Position numbers and translations under genes: made by a program | Assembly: GCA_946886875.1 (NCBI GenBank) | Contig: CAMPJN010000208.1 | Location: 1-6,767 of the forward strand | Direction of reading: 5' to 3' | Origin: an uncultured Pseudomonas sp. | GTDB taxonomy: Bacteria; Pseudomonadota; Gammaproteobacteria; Pseudomonadales; Pseudomonadaceae | DNA: 6,767 bases | In this document: positions 1 to 6,575 of the stretch, piece by piece | Layout: each line of letters begins with the position of its first letter | Numbering within the stretch: position 1 is the first letter of the stretch | The notes under the pieces: generated by a model | Told to the model about the DNA's origin: nothing | The model's input: the letters and a program-made list of their open reading frames with translations, nothing else | Databases searched by the model: none

Positions 1-882
1 ATCGCCTTCGGCGGCGGCTCGGCGCTGGATGCCGGCAAGGCCATCGCCCTGATGGTCGGCCAGGATCGGCCGCTGTGGGATTTCGAGGATATCGGCGACA
101 ACTGCAACCGCGTCAACGTCGCTGGCATGGCGCCGGTAGTGGCGGTGCCGACCACCGCCGGCACCGGCTCGGAAGTCGGCCGCGCCTCGGTGATCACCGA
201 CGACGAGGCGCATATCAAACGCATCATCTTCCACGCCAGAATGCTCCCGGCGCTGGTAATTCTCGACCCCGAACTGTGCCTCGGCCTGCCGCCCAAGATC
301 ACCGCCGCCACCGGCATGGATGCGCTGTCGCATAACCTCGAAGCCTATTGTTCGCCGCTGTTCCACCCGATGGCCGAAGGCATCGCCCTGGAGGGCATGC
401 GCCTGGTGCAGCACTACCTGCCGCGGGCGGTCAGCCATGGCGCGGATGTCGAGGCGCGCTTGCAGATGCTGGTGGCGTCGAGCATGGGCGCCACCGCGTT
501 TCAGCGCGGCCTGGGCGCCATGCATGCCCTGGCCCATCCGCTCGGCGCGCTTTACGACGCCCATCATGGTTTGCTCAACGCGGTGCTGATGCCGTTCGTG
601 CTGGTGGCCAACCGCGCCAGCATCGAACCGCAGATGGAAAAGATGGCGCGCTACCTGAACCTGGCCAAGCCCGGCTTTATCGGCGTGCTCGACTGGGTAC
701 TGCACCTGCGCAACGAGGTCGGCATTCCCCATAGCCTCAGCGAGATCGGCATCGACGACAAACGCATCGAACAGGTCGGACAGATGGCCGAAGTCGACCC
801 CTCCGCCGGCACCAATCCGATTGCCTTCAGTGCGGCACAGTACAGCCGGTTGTTCGAGAAGGCGTTGCGCGGGGAGTTGTAG
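1..882 (+). CDS. Iron-containing alcohol dehydrogenase, C-terminal part (5' end outside window)
   Basis: The frame is open from base 1 to a TAG at 880-882, giving 293 residues; family members are usually about 380-390 aa, so roughly 90 N-terminal residues lie upstream. These enzymes interconvert an alcohol and its aldehyde or ketone with NAD(P)H in the cytoplasm. Residues are numbered from base 1. GGGSALDAGK (4-13) is the nucleotide-binding GGGSxxDxxK motif, and PTTAGTGSEV (50-59) is the second cofactor-contacting signature. By comparison with FucO, the metal ligands are Asp107, His111, His175 and His189, in GMDALSH, GAMHALAHPLG and DAHHG. All four are present, so the visible part looks intact. 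The substrate cannot be read from sequence and the neighbours do not indicate one. It converges on pykA and shares its terminator. The family call is very secure; the subfamily is open. Confidence 0.95.
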   Translation: MAFGGGSALDAGKAIALMVGQDRPLWDFEDIGDNCNRVNVAGMAPVVAVPTTAGTGSEVGRASVITDDEAHIKRIIFHARMLPALVILDPELCLGLPPKITAATGMDALSHNLEAYCSPLFHPMAEGIALEGMRLVQHYLPRAVSHGADVEARLQMLVASSMGATAFQRGLGAMHALAHPLGALYDAHHGLLNAVLMPFVLVANRASIEPQMEKMARYLNLAKPGFIGVLDWVLHLRNEVGIPHSLSEIGIDDKRIEQVGQMAEVDPSAGTNPIAFSAAQYSRLFEKALRGEL

Positions 883-914
883 ACTTTATGGATATCTGCG
901 AGGCCCACGGTCTT

Positions 915-992
915 GTAGGGCGGACATGCCGAAGGTTTGTCCACCATCAGGGTATGAGCAGTGAACAAGGCTGAACACATAGCGCACCCTAC
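915..992. repeat. Degenerate inverted-repeat element in the ADH-pykA gap
   Basis: GTAGGG at 915-920 is answered by CCCTAC at 987-992. Inside, GGACA (922-926) can pair with TGTCC (938-942). Fragments such as GTAGGGCGGACA and GCGCACCCTAC resemble dispersed intergenic repeats of some Pseudomonas genomes, judged from memory. The stretch 883-999 shows no credible gene. Only one copy is in the window, so repeat status is unproven. Confidence 0.35.
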
Positions 993-999
993 GGATAAC

Positions 1000-1028
1000 A
1001 AAAGGCCGCTCGATTGAGCGGCCTTTTT
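1000..1028. terminator. Bidirectional intrinsic terminator shared by ADH and pykA
   Basis: AAAAGGCCGCT (1000-1010) pairs perfectly with AGCGGCCTTTT (1017-1027) around a 6-nt loop, CGATTG. A T tract follows on the plus strand, and the leading A tract gives a U tract on the minus strand. It lies 117 nt after the ADH stop and 16 nt beyond the pykA stop, so it can end both convergent transcripts. Confidence 0.9.
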
Positions 1029-1043
1029 GTATTACGTCGCGGT

Positions 1044-2495
1044 TTACACCAGGGCTTCACCGACATGTAGCAGCTTCATGGTGTTGGTGCCGCCGATGGT
1101 GTGGTAGCTGTCGCCCTTGGTCAGGATCACCCAGTCTCCGGTCTGCACTACGCCGCGCTTGATCAGCTCGTCCACCGCCGCCTGGCTGACTTCGCCGGGT
1201 TGCAGGGCTGCCGGGTCGAACGGCACTGTGTAGACGCCGCGGAACATGGCCGCGCGGGCCTGGGTTTCGCGGTGCGGGGAGAAGGCGAAGATCGGCACCG
1301 AAGAACGAATGCGCGACATGATCAAGGGCGTATAGCCGCTTTCGGTCAGGGCGATGATGGCTTTGACGCCCGGGAAGTGGTTGGCCGTGTACATGGCCGC
1401 CAGGGCGATGCTTTCGTCGCAACGCTCGAACTCGGTGCCCATGCGATGGCTGGACTTCTTGCTGGTCGGGTGTTTTTCCGCACCCAGGCAGATCCGCGCC
1501 ATGGCCTGCACTGCTTCCAGCGGGTAGGCACCGGCGGCGCTTTCCGCCGAGAGCATCACCGCGTCGGTGTAGTCGAGTACGGCGTTGGCCACATCCGAAA
1601 CTTCGGCGCGGGTCGGCATCGGGTTCTGGATCATCGACTCCATCATCTGGGTCGCCGTGATCACCGCCTTGTTATGGCGACGGGCATGCAGAATGATTTT
1701 TTTCTGAATACCGCACAGCTCGGCATCGCCGATTTCCACGCCGAGGTCGCCACGGGCGACCATGACCGCGTCGCTGGCGCGGATCAGACCGTCGAGGGTT
1801 TCGTCGTCGGCCACCGCTTCGGCGCGTTCGATCTTCGCCACCAGCCAGGCGGTGCCGCCGGACTCGTCGCGCAGCTTGCGCGCGTATTCCATATCCGAAG
1901 CATCGCGGGGGAAGGACACCGCCAGGTAATCCAGCTCCATTTCGGCGGCCAGCTTGATGTCGGCTTTGTCTTTTTCGGTCAGCGCCGGCGCGGTCAGACC
2001 GCCGCCGCGGCGGTTGATGCCTTTATGGTCGGACAGCGGGCCGCCAATGGTCACCACGCAATGCAGGGCGTCGCCGGTGGCTGATTCCACGCGCATGACC
2101 ACACGGCCATCGTCGAGCAGCAACTCGTCGCCGACACCGCAGTCCTTGACCAGATCCGGGTAGTCGATGCCGACGATTTCCTGGGTGCCTTCGGTCAAAG
2201 GATGGCTGGTGGAAAACACGAAGCGGTCACCGATTTTCAGTTCGATGCGCTTGTTGGCGAATTTGGCGATGCGGATCTTCGGCCCTTGCAGGTCGCCGAG
2301 CAGGGCGACGTGGCGGCCGTGCTTGGCGGCGAGGTCGCGCACCAGCTTGGCGCGGGCTTTGTGCTCGTCCGGCGAACCGTGGGAGAAGTTCAGGCGGGCC
2401 ACATCCAGGCCGGCGAGAATCAGTTGTTCGAGGACTTCGGGCGAGTTGCTGGAAGGGCCGAGGGTGGCGACGATTTTGGTGCGGCGGATGGTCAT
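1044..2495 (-). CDS. pykA: Pyruvate kinase, type II (PykA)
   Basis: This cytoplasmic enzyme converts phosphoenolpyruvate and ADP to pyruvate and ATP, the last step of lower glycolysis. The 483 aa are full length for Pseudomonas PykA. The TIM barrel opens with KIVATLGPSS (7-16). RLNFSHG (34-40) supplies the nucleotide and phosphate contacts. KIERAEA (221-227) carries the catalytic Lys and a metal-binding Glu, and ARGDLGVE (247-254) holds the metal-binding Asp. ATQMMESM (281-288) contains the catalytic Thr. The B domain lies between about 70 and 170, and the C-terminal regulatory domain runs from about 350 to 483. DLQGPK (68-73) has Leu/Gln/Lys where potassium-dependent enzymes have Thr/Lys/Glu, so it is probably K+-independent. 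The start is supported by AGGAG (plus-strand CTCCT, 2503-2507) 7 nt upstream. It lies 61 nt after the Usp gene on the same strand; I see no good promoter in that gap, so co-transcription is plausible. Confidence 0.98.
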   Translation of the reverse strand: MTIRRTKIVATLGPSSNSPEVLEQLILAGLDVARLNFSHGSPDEHKARAKLVRDLAAKHGRHVALLGDLQGPKIRIAKFANKRIELKIGDRFVFSTSHPLTEGTQEIVGIDYPDLVKDCGVGDELLLDDGRVVMRVESATGDALHCVVTIGGPLSDHKGINRRGGGLTAPALTEKDKADIKLAAEMELDYLAVSFPRDASDMEYARKLRDESGGTAWLVAKIERAEAVADDETLDGLIRASDAVMVARGDLGVEIGDAELCGIQKKIILHARRHNKAVITATQMMESMIQNPMPTRAEVSDVANAVLDYTDAVMLSAESAAGAYPLEAVQAMARICLGAEKHPTSKKSSHRMGTEFERCDESIALAAMYTANHFPGVKAIIALTESGYTPLIMSRIRSSVPIFAFSPHRETQARAAMFRGVYTVPFDPAALQPGEVSQAAVDELIKRGVVQTGDWVILTKGDSYHTIGGTNTMKLLHVGEALV

Positions 2496-2556
2496 GCACA
2501 GGCTCCTGAGATCAAGCAGAACGCGAGGCTACTACGCTGTAACCCTGTAGTCATTT

Positions 2557-3477
2557 TTACGCGTCACTACTTTTTTCCTCGGGTCTGAGAACCAGCAAAT
2601 CGCACTCCACGGCGTCCAGCACCCGCTCGGCGGTATGCCCGATCAGCGCGGTATCCAACTGGCCGCGGGCGACGGCGCCCATCAGCAGCAGGTCGACGTT
2701 CTGCTCGCGAACGAAACGCGGCATCACCTCTTCGGCGAAGCCTTCGATCAGATGGGTATCGGGCTGGGCGATGGGGTATTGACCGATCAACTCCTCGAAG
2801 GCCGCACGGTGCTGTTTGGCGCTGCGTTCGACATAGCTGTCGTAGTCGCCAACCAGTTCGGCATCGAATACCAGGGTGCGCGGCAAGGGCGCATAGCTGT
2901 GCAGGTAATGCGCCTCCAGGCCGAGTTGCTCGCTCAGTTCGCGTGCCGCGCGAATCAATCTGTGATCCAGTGCGGCGGGCTTGTCGGCGCTGTGCAGCGG
3001 ATCGAGGGCGGCGCACAGCCGGCGACCTTGCCAGGCTCCGTGGTGCACCAGCCAAAGCGGAACCGGGCAATGGCGAATCAGTTGCCAACAGCTGTTGGTC
3101 AGTAGCAGGCGCCGCAACAGGCTGTCATGGGCGGCAGATTTGAGCAGCAGGTCGGGCTGCAGCTCGCTGATTTTGCCCAGTACCACTTTGTGCAGCGGCT
3201 TGCCCCAGCGCACGTCCAGGTGCAGATCCAGCCTCTCGGCGCGCAACGGTGCTACCAGTTCCTCGAGCCAGGTGCCCGCCTGTTCGAGCGCCGCGGCGCG
3301 CCCTTTGGCCTGCAGCGCACTATCGAATAGTGGGCTGGTATCCAGTGCCCCGTGATATTCGACCAGCAGCAGATGGAGCTGCGCCTGATTCTTGCGCGCC
3401 AGCCAGACTGCACGCTCGAGCGCCGGCTGATTGGGGCGCTGGGAATCGATGACTACCAGAATCGTTTGCAGTTTCAT
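2557..3477 (-). CDS. Tandem-domain universal stress protein (UspE-like)
   Basis: A 306-aa cytoplasmic protein with two Usp folds, about residues 2-147 and 152-298. Each starts with a beta strand (KLQTILVVID; GRRLCAALDP) and ends in a hydrophobic strand after an (I/V)xxxxxCP/CD-type segment (RHCPVPLWLV; ECDLLVLRP). This double arrangement matches UspE. The nucleotide loop of domain 2, GAVARGQLDTALIGHTAE (257-274), aligns with the ATP-binding Gx2Gx9G(S/T) motif. The second Gly is Ala260 and the Ser/Thr is His271; domain 1 lacks the loop glycines. ATP binding is therefore doubtful. An upstream in-frame ATG at 3531 would add 18 residues, but the start at 3477 has GAGGT (plus-strand ACCTC, 3485-3489) 7 nt ahead and begins right at the fold. 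An Anr box upstream suggests induction under oxygen limitation. From memory, the PA4328-PA4329 (pykA) pair is syntenic. Usp proteins of this genus are linked to anaerobic survival; the biochemical role of this one is unknown. Confidence 0.92.
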   Translation of the reverse strand: MKLQTILVVIDSQRPNQPALERAVWLARKNQAQLHLLLVEYHGALDTSPLFDSALQAKGRAAALEQAGTWLEELVAPLRAERLDLHLDVRWGKPLHKVVLGKISELQPDLLLKSAAHDSLLRRLLLTNSCWQLIRHCPVPLWLVHHGAWQGRRLCAALDPLHSADKPAALDHRLIRAARELSEQLGLEAHYLHSYAPLPRTLVFDAELVGDYDSYVERSAKQHRAAFEELIGQYPIAQPDTHLIEGFAEEVMPRFVREQNVDLLLMGAVARGQLDTALIGHTAERVLDAVECDLLVLRPEEKSSDA

Positions 3478-3519
3478 GGCCCTGACCTCGCAGTGAAGGG
3501 TTGATCGAATGGCCTCTGC

Positions 3520-3561
3520 ATTGCAGCGCAAAGGCCCCCATGCGGACTTGATCTGTATCAG
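3520..3561 (-). promoter_or_regulatory. Predicted Anr-dependent class II promoter of the Usp gene
   Basis: TTGAT-CTGT-ATCAG at 3548-3561 matches nine of ten defined bases of the FNR/Anr consensus TTGAT-N4-ATCAA. On the minus strand a -10-like TGCAAT (plus-strand 3520-3525, 4 of 6 to TATAAT) follows. A start about 7 nt further on, near 3513, puts the box centre at about -41.5, the standard position for FNR-family class II activation. The untranslated leader would be about 36 nt. The operator match is seen directly; the choice of Anr over Dnr, and the start point, are inferred. Confidence 0.65.
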
Positions 3562-3634
3562 CTTAGACGGCGACCGATAGCAGAGCTGCCGCGCAGTGGC
3601 TTGAATCGCTCAGCTGGCTGCCGAGATGGCCCTA

Positions 3635-3640
3635 TAGAAT
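3635..3640 (+). promoter_or_regulatory. Possible -10 element for the lipoprotein gene
   Basis: TAGAAT matches TATAAT at five of six positions and would start a transcript near 3647, about 35 nt before the lipoprotein ATG. No respectable -35 hexamer lies 16-18 nt upstream, so this would be a weak or activator-dependent promoter. Confidence 0.3.
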
Positions 3641-3681
3641 GCTGCTGCCAGGTCGATACACTGCCATCGGAGGAGAAACCC

Positions 3682-4062
3682 ATGAAAACCCTGTTGATCG
3701 TACTCCTGGCGCTTGGCGCCGTTGGCTGCAGTCGCTATAGCCTTGATCGTCACTTGGACAGTGCCTACCGCTCCTATGATCAGGGCGATTGCGAAGCGGC
3801 CATGCTGGACTTGTCGAAGGCCGAGCGCAGCAGCCGCTCGCGCAACTACATACAGCCGGAAATTTCCCTGCTGCGCGGCCAATGTCTGGAGCGCCAGAGT
3901 CTGTTTCTCGATGCCGTGCAGACCTACAGGTTTATCATTGGCCGTTACCCGAACAGCGAATATGCCTACCGGGCGCGGGCACGTCTGGAAACCCTGCACC
4001 AATTGGGGCACCAGGACGCCGTGGTGGTCGGTAAAGGCGAAGTCGCGGCACCGAAGAATTGA
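3682..4062 (+). CDS. Small TPR-like lipoprotein, uncharacterised
   Basis: The predicted protein is 126 aa. Residues 1-15 form a short lipoprotein signal with a hydrophobic core (LLIVLLALGA). The lipobox AVGC (13-16) would make Cys16 the lipidated N terminus; Ala at -3 is less usual than Leu. Ser17 at +2 is compatible with sorting to the outer membrane. The mature part is helical and TPR-like: AYRSYDQGDCEAAMLDL (28-44), then a helix pair around ISLLRGQCLERQSLFLDAVQ (61-80) and an FIIGRYPNSEYAYRARARL segment that resembles BamD/YbgF-type repeats. Cys37 and Cys68 could form a disulfide in the periplasm. GGAGGAG (3669-3675) lies 6 nt before the ATG, which decides this start over an in-frame ATG at 3601. 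Such short TPR lipoproteins usually act as scaffolds; the partner is unknown. It is first of three same-strand genes and divergent from the Usp gene. Confidence 0.85.
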   Translation: MKTLLIVLLALGAVGCSRYSLDRHLDSAYRSYDQGDCEAAMLDLSKAERSSRSRNYIQPEISLLRGQCLERQSLFLDAVQTYRFIIGRYPNSEYAYRARARLETLHQLGHQDAVVVGKGEVAAPKN

Positions 4063-4135
4063 ACCATTGATCATCGGATGCTGGAGGGGCAGGGCTGACG
4101 AGGTAAGCTAATCGCCTAAATCACGGAGGAATGCC

Positions 4136-4555
4136 ATGCGCGCATTGTTGTGTCTGCTGCTATTGCCAGGGTTGGCCGTGGCGGAGATTTATCGTTGGGT
4201 CGATGCCAATGGCCAGGTGCATTTCGACCAGCGCCCGGCGCCGGGTGCCGAGCAAATCGAGGTCAAGCCTCAGGTGGTGGAGCGCGATGCTGCAACCATC
4301 GAGAGCCAGGAGCGCGCTACACGGTTTTTCGAGGCGCGCCGTCAGGAGCAGGCGCAAGCCTCAGCCGCGGCGTCCGAGCGTAAAGCCCAGCGCGTAAAAG
4401 AATGTAGCGAATTGCGCAGGCAATTGGCTGGCATCCCTGAAGGGTGGCGCTATTATGAAACCGAAGCCAATGGCGAGCGCACCTATTACAGCGATGCGCA
4501 ACTCGATGCCGCTCGCCGCCAGCTGCGCGACCGAATGTCCGAACGTTGCGATTGA
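4136..4555 (+). CDS. DUF4124-domain secreted protein
   Basis: The predicted protein is 139 aa with a compact Sec signal peptide (1-16, LLCLLLLPGLAVA) and likely cleavage after AVA, leaving Glu17 first. EIYRWVDANGQVHFDQRP (17-34) is the hallmark of DUF4124, a small periplasmic domain of unknown function common in Pseudomonas and often found at the N terminus of longer proteins. A charged, alanine/glutamine-rich helical stretch follows (about 52-99), and then a tail with WRYYETEANGERTYYSD (104-120). Cys90 and Cys138, the only cysteines of the mature chain, could pair. GGAGGA (4125-4130) ends 5 nt before the ATG at 4136. An overlapping ATG at 4131 abuts the ribosome site and opens a non-domain frame, so it was rejected. 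The gene follows the lipoprotein by 73 nt with no terminator between, which suggests a shared transcript. The molecular function is not known. Confidence 0.88.
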   Translation: MRALLCLLLLPGLAVAEIYRWVDANGQVHFDQRPAPGAEQIEVKPQVVERDAATIESQERATRFFEARRQEQAQASAAASERKAQRVKECSELRRQLAGIPEGWRYYETEANGERTYYSDAQLDAARRQLRDRMSERCD

Positions 4556-4616
4556 GGCTGGTTTTAAGCGTGTTAGTGGGGCCATACTCTGAAGTCATTT
4601 GTAGCGATTTGCCATC

Positions 4617-4973
4617 ATGCCAATTCAGCGTCGAATCCAACGCCACCAATTACCTTACTACCTGAAGGTATTTAATCGCATTACCGACAAGCCGGTGGGT
4701 TACATCGGTAATGTCTCGCTCGATGGTTTACTGCTGATCAGCCAGTTTCCGATGCTGGTAAATGCAGATTTCGATATGCGCCTGAAAATACCGGGGCCGG
4801 GTGCCCCGCGGTTCATCGATTTCACCGCGTGCTGCCAGTGGAGTCATGAAGACGTGACGCCCGGCAGTTACGATTCAGGTTTCTCCCTGGAGCATCCGCC
4901 CGCCGAATATCTCGAGATGGTCGAAGCGCTGCGTCACTATTTCAGCTTTCATCCCATACCGACTTCGGCCTGA
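4617..4973 (+). CDS. PilZ-domain c-di-GMP-binding protein
   Basis: A 118-aa single-domain cytoplasmic protein. The N-terminal RRIQR (5-9) gives the RxxxR arm that wraps c-di-GMP in PilZ proteins. GNVSLDG (31-37) supplies the (D/N)xSxxG motif on the barrel, and the rest alternates short beta strands before a C-terminal helix (about 94-111, PAEYLEMVEALRHYFSF). Both ligand motifs are intact, so it is predicted to bind c-di-GMP. No enzymatic or DNA-binding partner domain is fused, so it probably acts through protein contacts. A stop at 4602-4604 in this frame makes 4617 the first usable ATG, although no clear Shine-Dalgarno precedes it. It is third in the lipoprotein/DUF4124/PilZ series, 61 nt after the previous gene, and is followed by a strong terminator. 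From memory it corresponds to the PA4324 type. The downstream target is unknown. Confidence 0.9.
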   Translation: MPIQRRIQRHQLPYYLKVFNRITDKPVGYIGNVSLDGLLLISQFPMLVNADFDMRLKIPGPGAPRFIDFTACCQWSHEDVTPGSYDSGFSLEHPPAEYLEMVEALRHYFSFHPIPTSA

Positions 4974-5014
4974 GCTATAGGTAGCTGTTCTACAGTTGTA
5001 AGAAGCCAAGCATA

Positions 5015-5055
5015 AAAAAACCGCCGTTCACAGGTTATGTGAACGGCGGTTTTTT
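5015..5055. terminator. Strong bidirectional terminator between pilZ-type gene and mqo
   Basis: CCGCCGTTCACA (5021-5032) pairs perfectly with TGTGAACGGCGG (5038-5049) around the loop GGTTA. The stem is flanked by A6 (5015-5020) and T6 (5050-5055), so each strand has its own U tract. It lies 41 nt after the PilZ stop and 11 nt past the mqo stop, ending both converging units. Confidence 0.95.
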
Positions 5056-5066
5056 ATTGCTTCCGG

Positions 5067-6575
5067 TTAAACCGGCACAGGTACAGGTTGATCCAGTTGC
5101 AGCAAGGCGTTGGAGCGCGCTTGCACTTCACGGTAACGCTCGGCATCGCTGGCGAGCACCGCGCTCATGGCCGGGAAGATTTCATTGAGCTTGCGCGTCC
5201 ATTGCTCGGACTTGGCCTGCTCGGGGAAGCAGCGATGGATCAGCTCGAGCATGATCGACACCGTGACCGAGGCGCCCGGCGAGGCGCCGAGCAGAGCCGC
5301 GATGGAGCCGTCATGGGCCGCGACCAGTTCAGTACCGAACTGCAGGATGCCACCCTGCTTGGGGTGCTTCTTGATGATCTGCACGCGCTGACCGGCCATC
5401 TCCAAACGCCAGTCTTCGGCTTTCGCTTGCGGGTAGAAACCGCGCAGTGTCTGCAGGCGTTTTTCCTCGGACTGCATCACTTCCTTGACCAGGTAGCGGG
5501 TCAGGTCGAAGTTGTCGCGCGCCACGGCGAGCATCGGGCCGATATTGTTCGGGCGGATCGACAGCGGCAGATCGAGCAGCGAACCATGACGCAGGAACTT
5601 GGTCGAGAATCCGGCGTAAGGGCCGAACAGCAACGAGGTCTTGCCGTCTACCACGCGGGTATCGAGGTGCGGCACCGACATTGGCGGCGAACCCACTTCG
5701 GCCTGACTGTAGACCTTGGCCTGGTGCTGCTTGACCACTTCGGGGTTGTCGCAGCGCAGCCACTGGCCGCTGACCGGGAAGCCGCCGAAGCCCTTGCCTT
5801 CCGGAATGCCGGACAGCTGCAGCAAGGGCAGGGCGCCGCCGCCAGCGCCGAGGAAGACGAACTTGGCCTGGATCTCGCGATGGCTGCCGTCGTCCTGGTT
5901 CTTGATGCTGACGCGCCAGCCTTGGTCGTTGCGCTTGAGACCGGTAACTTTCTGGCTGCACTTGACCTGGGCGTTGGGTTGGTTGCTCAGGTGGTCGAGC
6001 AAGTGTTTGGTCAGGGTGCCGAAGTTGACATCGGTACCGGCTTCCACGCGGGTGGCGGCAATTGGCTCGTTCGGGTCGCGCCCCGGCAACATCAGCGGCA
6101 TCCACTCGGCCATAGTGGCGCGGTCTTCGGTGTATTCCATCTCGGCGAAGGCGTGGTGCTGGGTCAAGGCTTTAAAGCGCTTTTTCAGGAAGTCGATGCC
6201 TTCCTGACCGCGCACGAAGCTCAGGTGCGGTACCGGGTTGATAAAGCTTTTCGGCGAGCCGAGTGCGCCCTTGTTCAGCAGGTAGGCCCAGAACTGTTTG
6301 GACTCTTCGTACTGGGTGTTGATGGTCACCGACTTGCCAATATCGATCGAGCCATCCGCCGCTTCCGGCGTGTAGTTCAGTTCGCACAGACCGGCATGGC
6401 CGGTACCGGCATTGTTCCAGGGGTTGGAGCTTTCAATCGCCCCCGAAGCCATGAGCTCCACGACTTCCAGGGTGATGCCGGGGTCGAGTTCTTTCAGCAG
6501 CACAGCCAGGGTCGCGCTCATGATGCCGGCGCCGACCAGTACCGCATCTACTGTTTGGTAATCGTTTTGTGCCAT
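5067..6575 (-). CDS. mqo: Malate:quinone oxidoreductase (MqoB type)
   Basis: This FAD-dependent, membrane-peripheral enzyme oxidises malate to oxaloacetate and reduces the quinone pool, replacing or supplementing NAD-linked malate dehydrogenase in the TCA cycle. The 502 aa are full length for the family. [17 protein letters not shown] (11-27) is the FAD-binding beta-alpha-beta fold with GAGIMS at 15-20, and the acidic residue closing the second strand is Glu40 (EVVE). [20 protein letters not shown] (51-70) is a family signature. [14 protein letters not shown] (239-252), [11 protein letters not shown] (262-272), GQRVQIIKK (415-423) and the C-terminal FAD contact [13 protein letters not shown] (438-450) are all present. 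GGAG (plus-strand CTCC, 6584-6587) stands 8 nt before the ATG. The sequence resembles P. aeruginosa MqoB (PA4640) more than MqoA, from memory. It appears monocistronic, with its own terminator. Confidence 0.98.
   Translation of the reverse strand: MAQNDYQTVDAVLVGAGIMSATLAVLLKELDPGITLEVVELMASGAIESSNPWNNAGTGHAGLCELNYTPEAADGSIDIGKSVTINTQYEESKQFWAYLLNKGALGSPKSFINPVPHLSFVRGQEGIDFLKKRFKALTQHHAFAEMEYTEDRATMAEWMPLMLPGRDPNEPIAATRVEAGTDVNFGTLTKHLLDHLSNQPNAQVKCSQKVTGLKRNDQGWRVSIKNQDDGSHREIQAKFVFLGAGGGALPLLQLSGIPEGKGFGGFPVSGQWLRCDNPEVVKQHQAKVYSQAEVGSPPMSVPHLDTRVVDGKTSLLFGPYAGFSTKFLRHGSLLDLPLSIRPNNIGPMLAVARDNFDLTRYLVKEVMQSEEKRLQTLRGFYPQAKAEDWRLEMAGQRVQIIKKHPKQGGILQFGTELVAAHDGSIAALLGASPGASVTVSIMLELIHRCFPEQAKSEQWTRKLNEIFPAMSAVLASDAERYREVQARSNALLQLDQPVPVPV

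Noticed and set aside
651..1001. 116-codon minus-strand frame across the ADH 3' end and gap
   Set aside because: Mostly antisense to the ADH gene, no domain, and it starts within the terminator hairpin.
1101..2084. 327-codon open frame on the plus strand opposite pykA
   Set aside because: Same antisense artefact of third-position G/C; His/Gly/Arg-rich with no known motif.
3501..3514. Second TTGAT half-site near the Usp start as another Anr box
   Set aside because: The other half does not match ATCAA, and the position would be downstream of the predicted transcription start.
3478..3531. N-terminal extension of the Usp protein to the ATG at 3531
   Set aside because: The 18 extra residues have no Usp character and would overlap the predicted -10 and transcription start. 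The downstream ATG has a well-spaced GAGGT.
4131..4397. Overlapping ATG at 4131 opening an 88-aa frame
   Set aside because: It directly abuts the ribosome site with no spacer and encodes a Cys/Arg/Ser-rich shadow of the DUF4124 gene.
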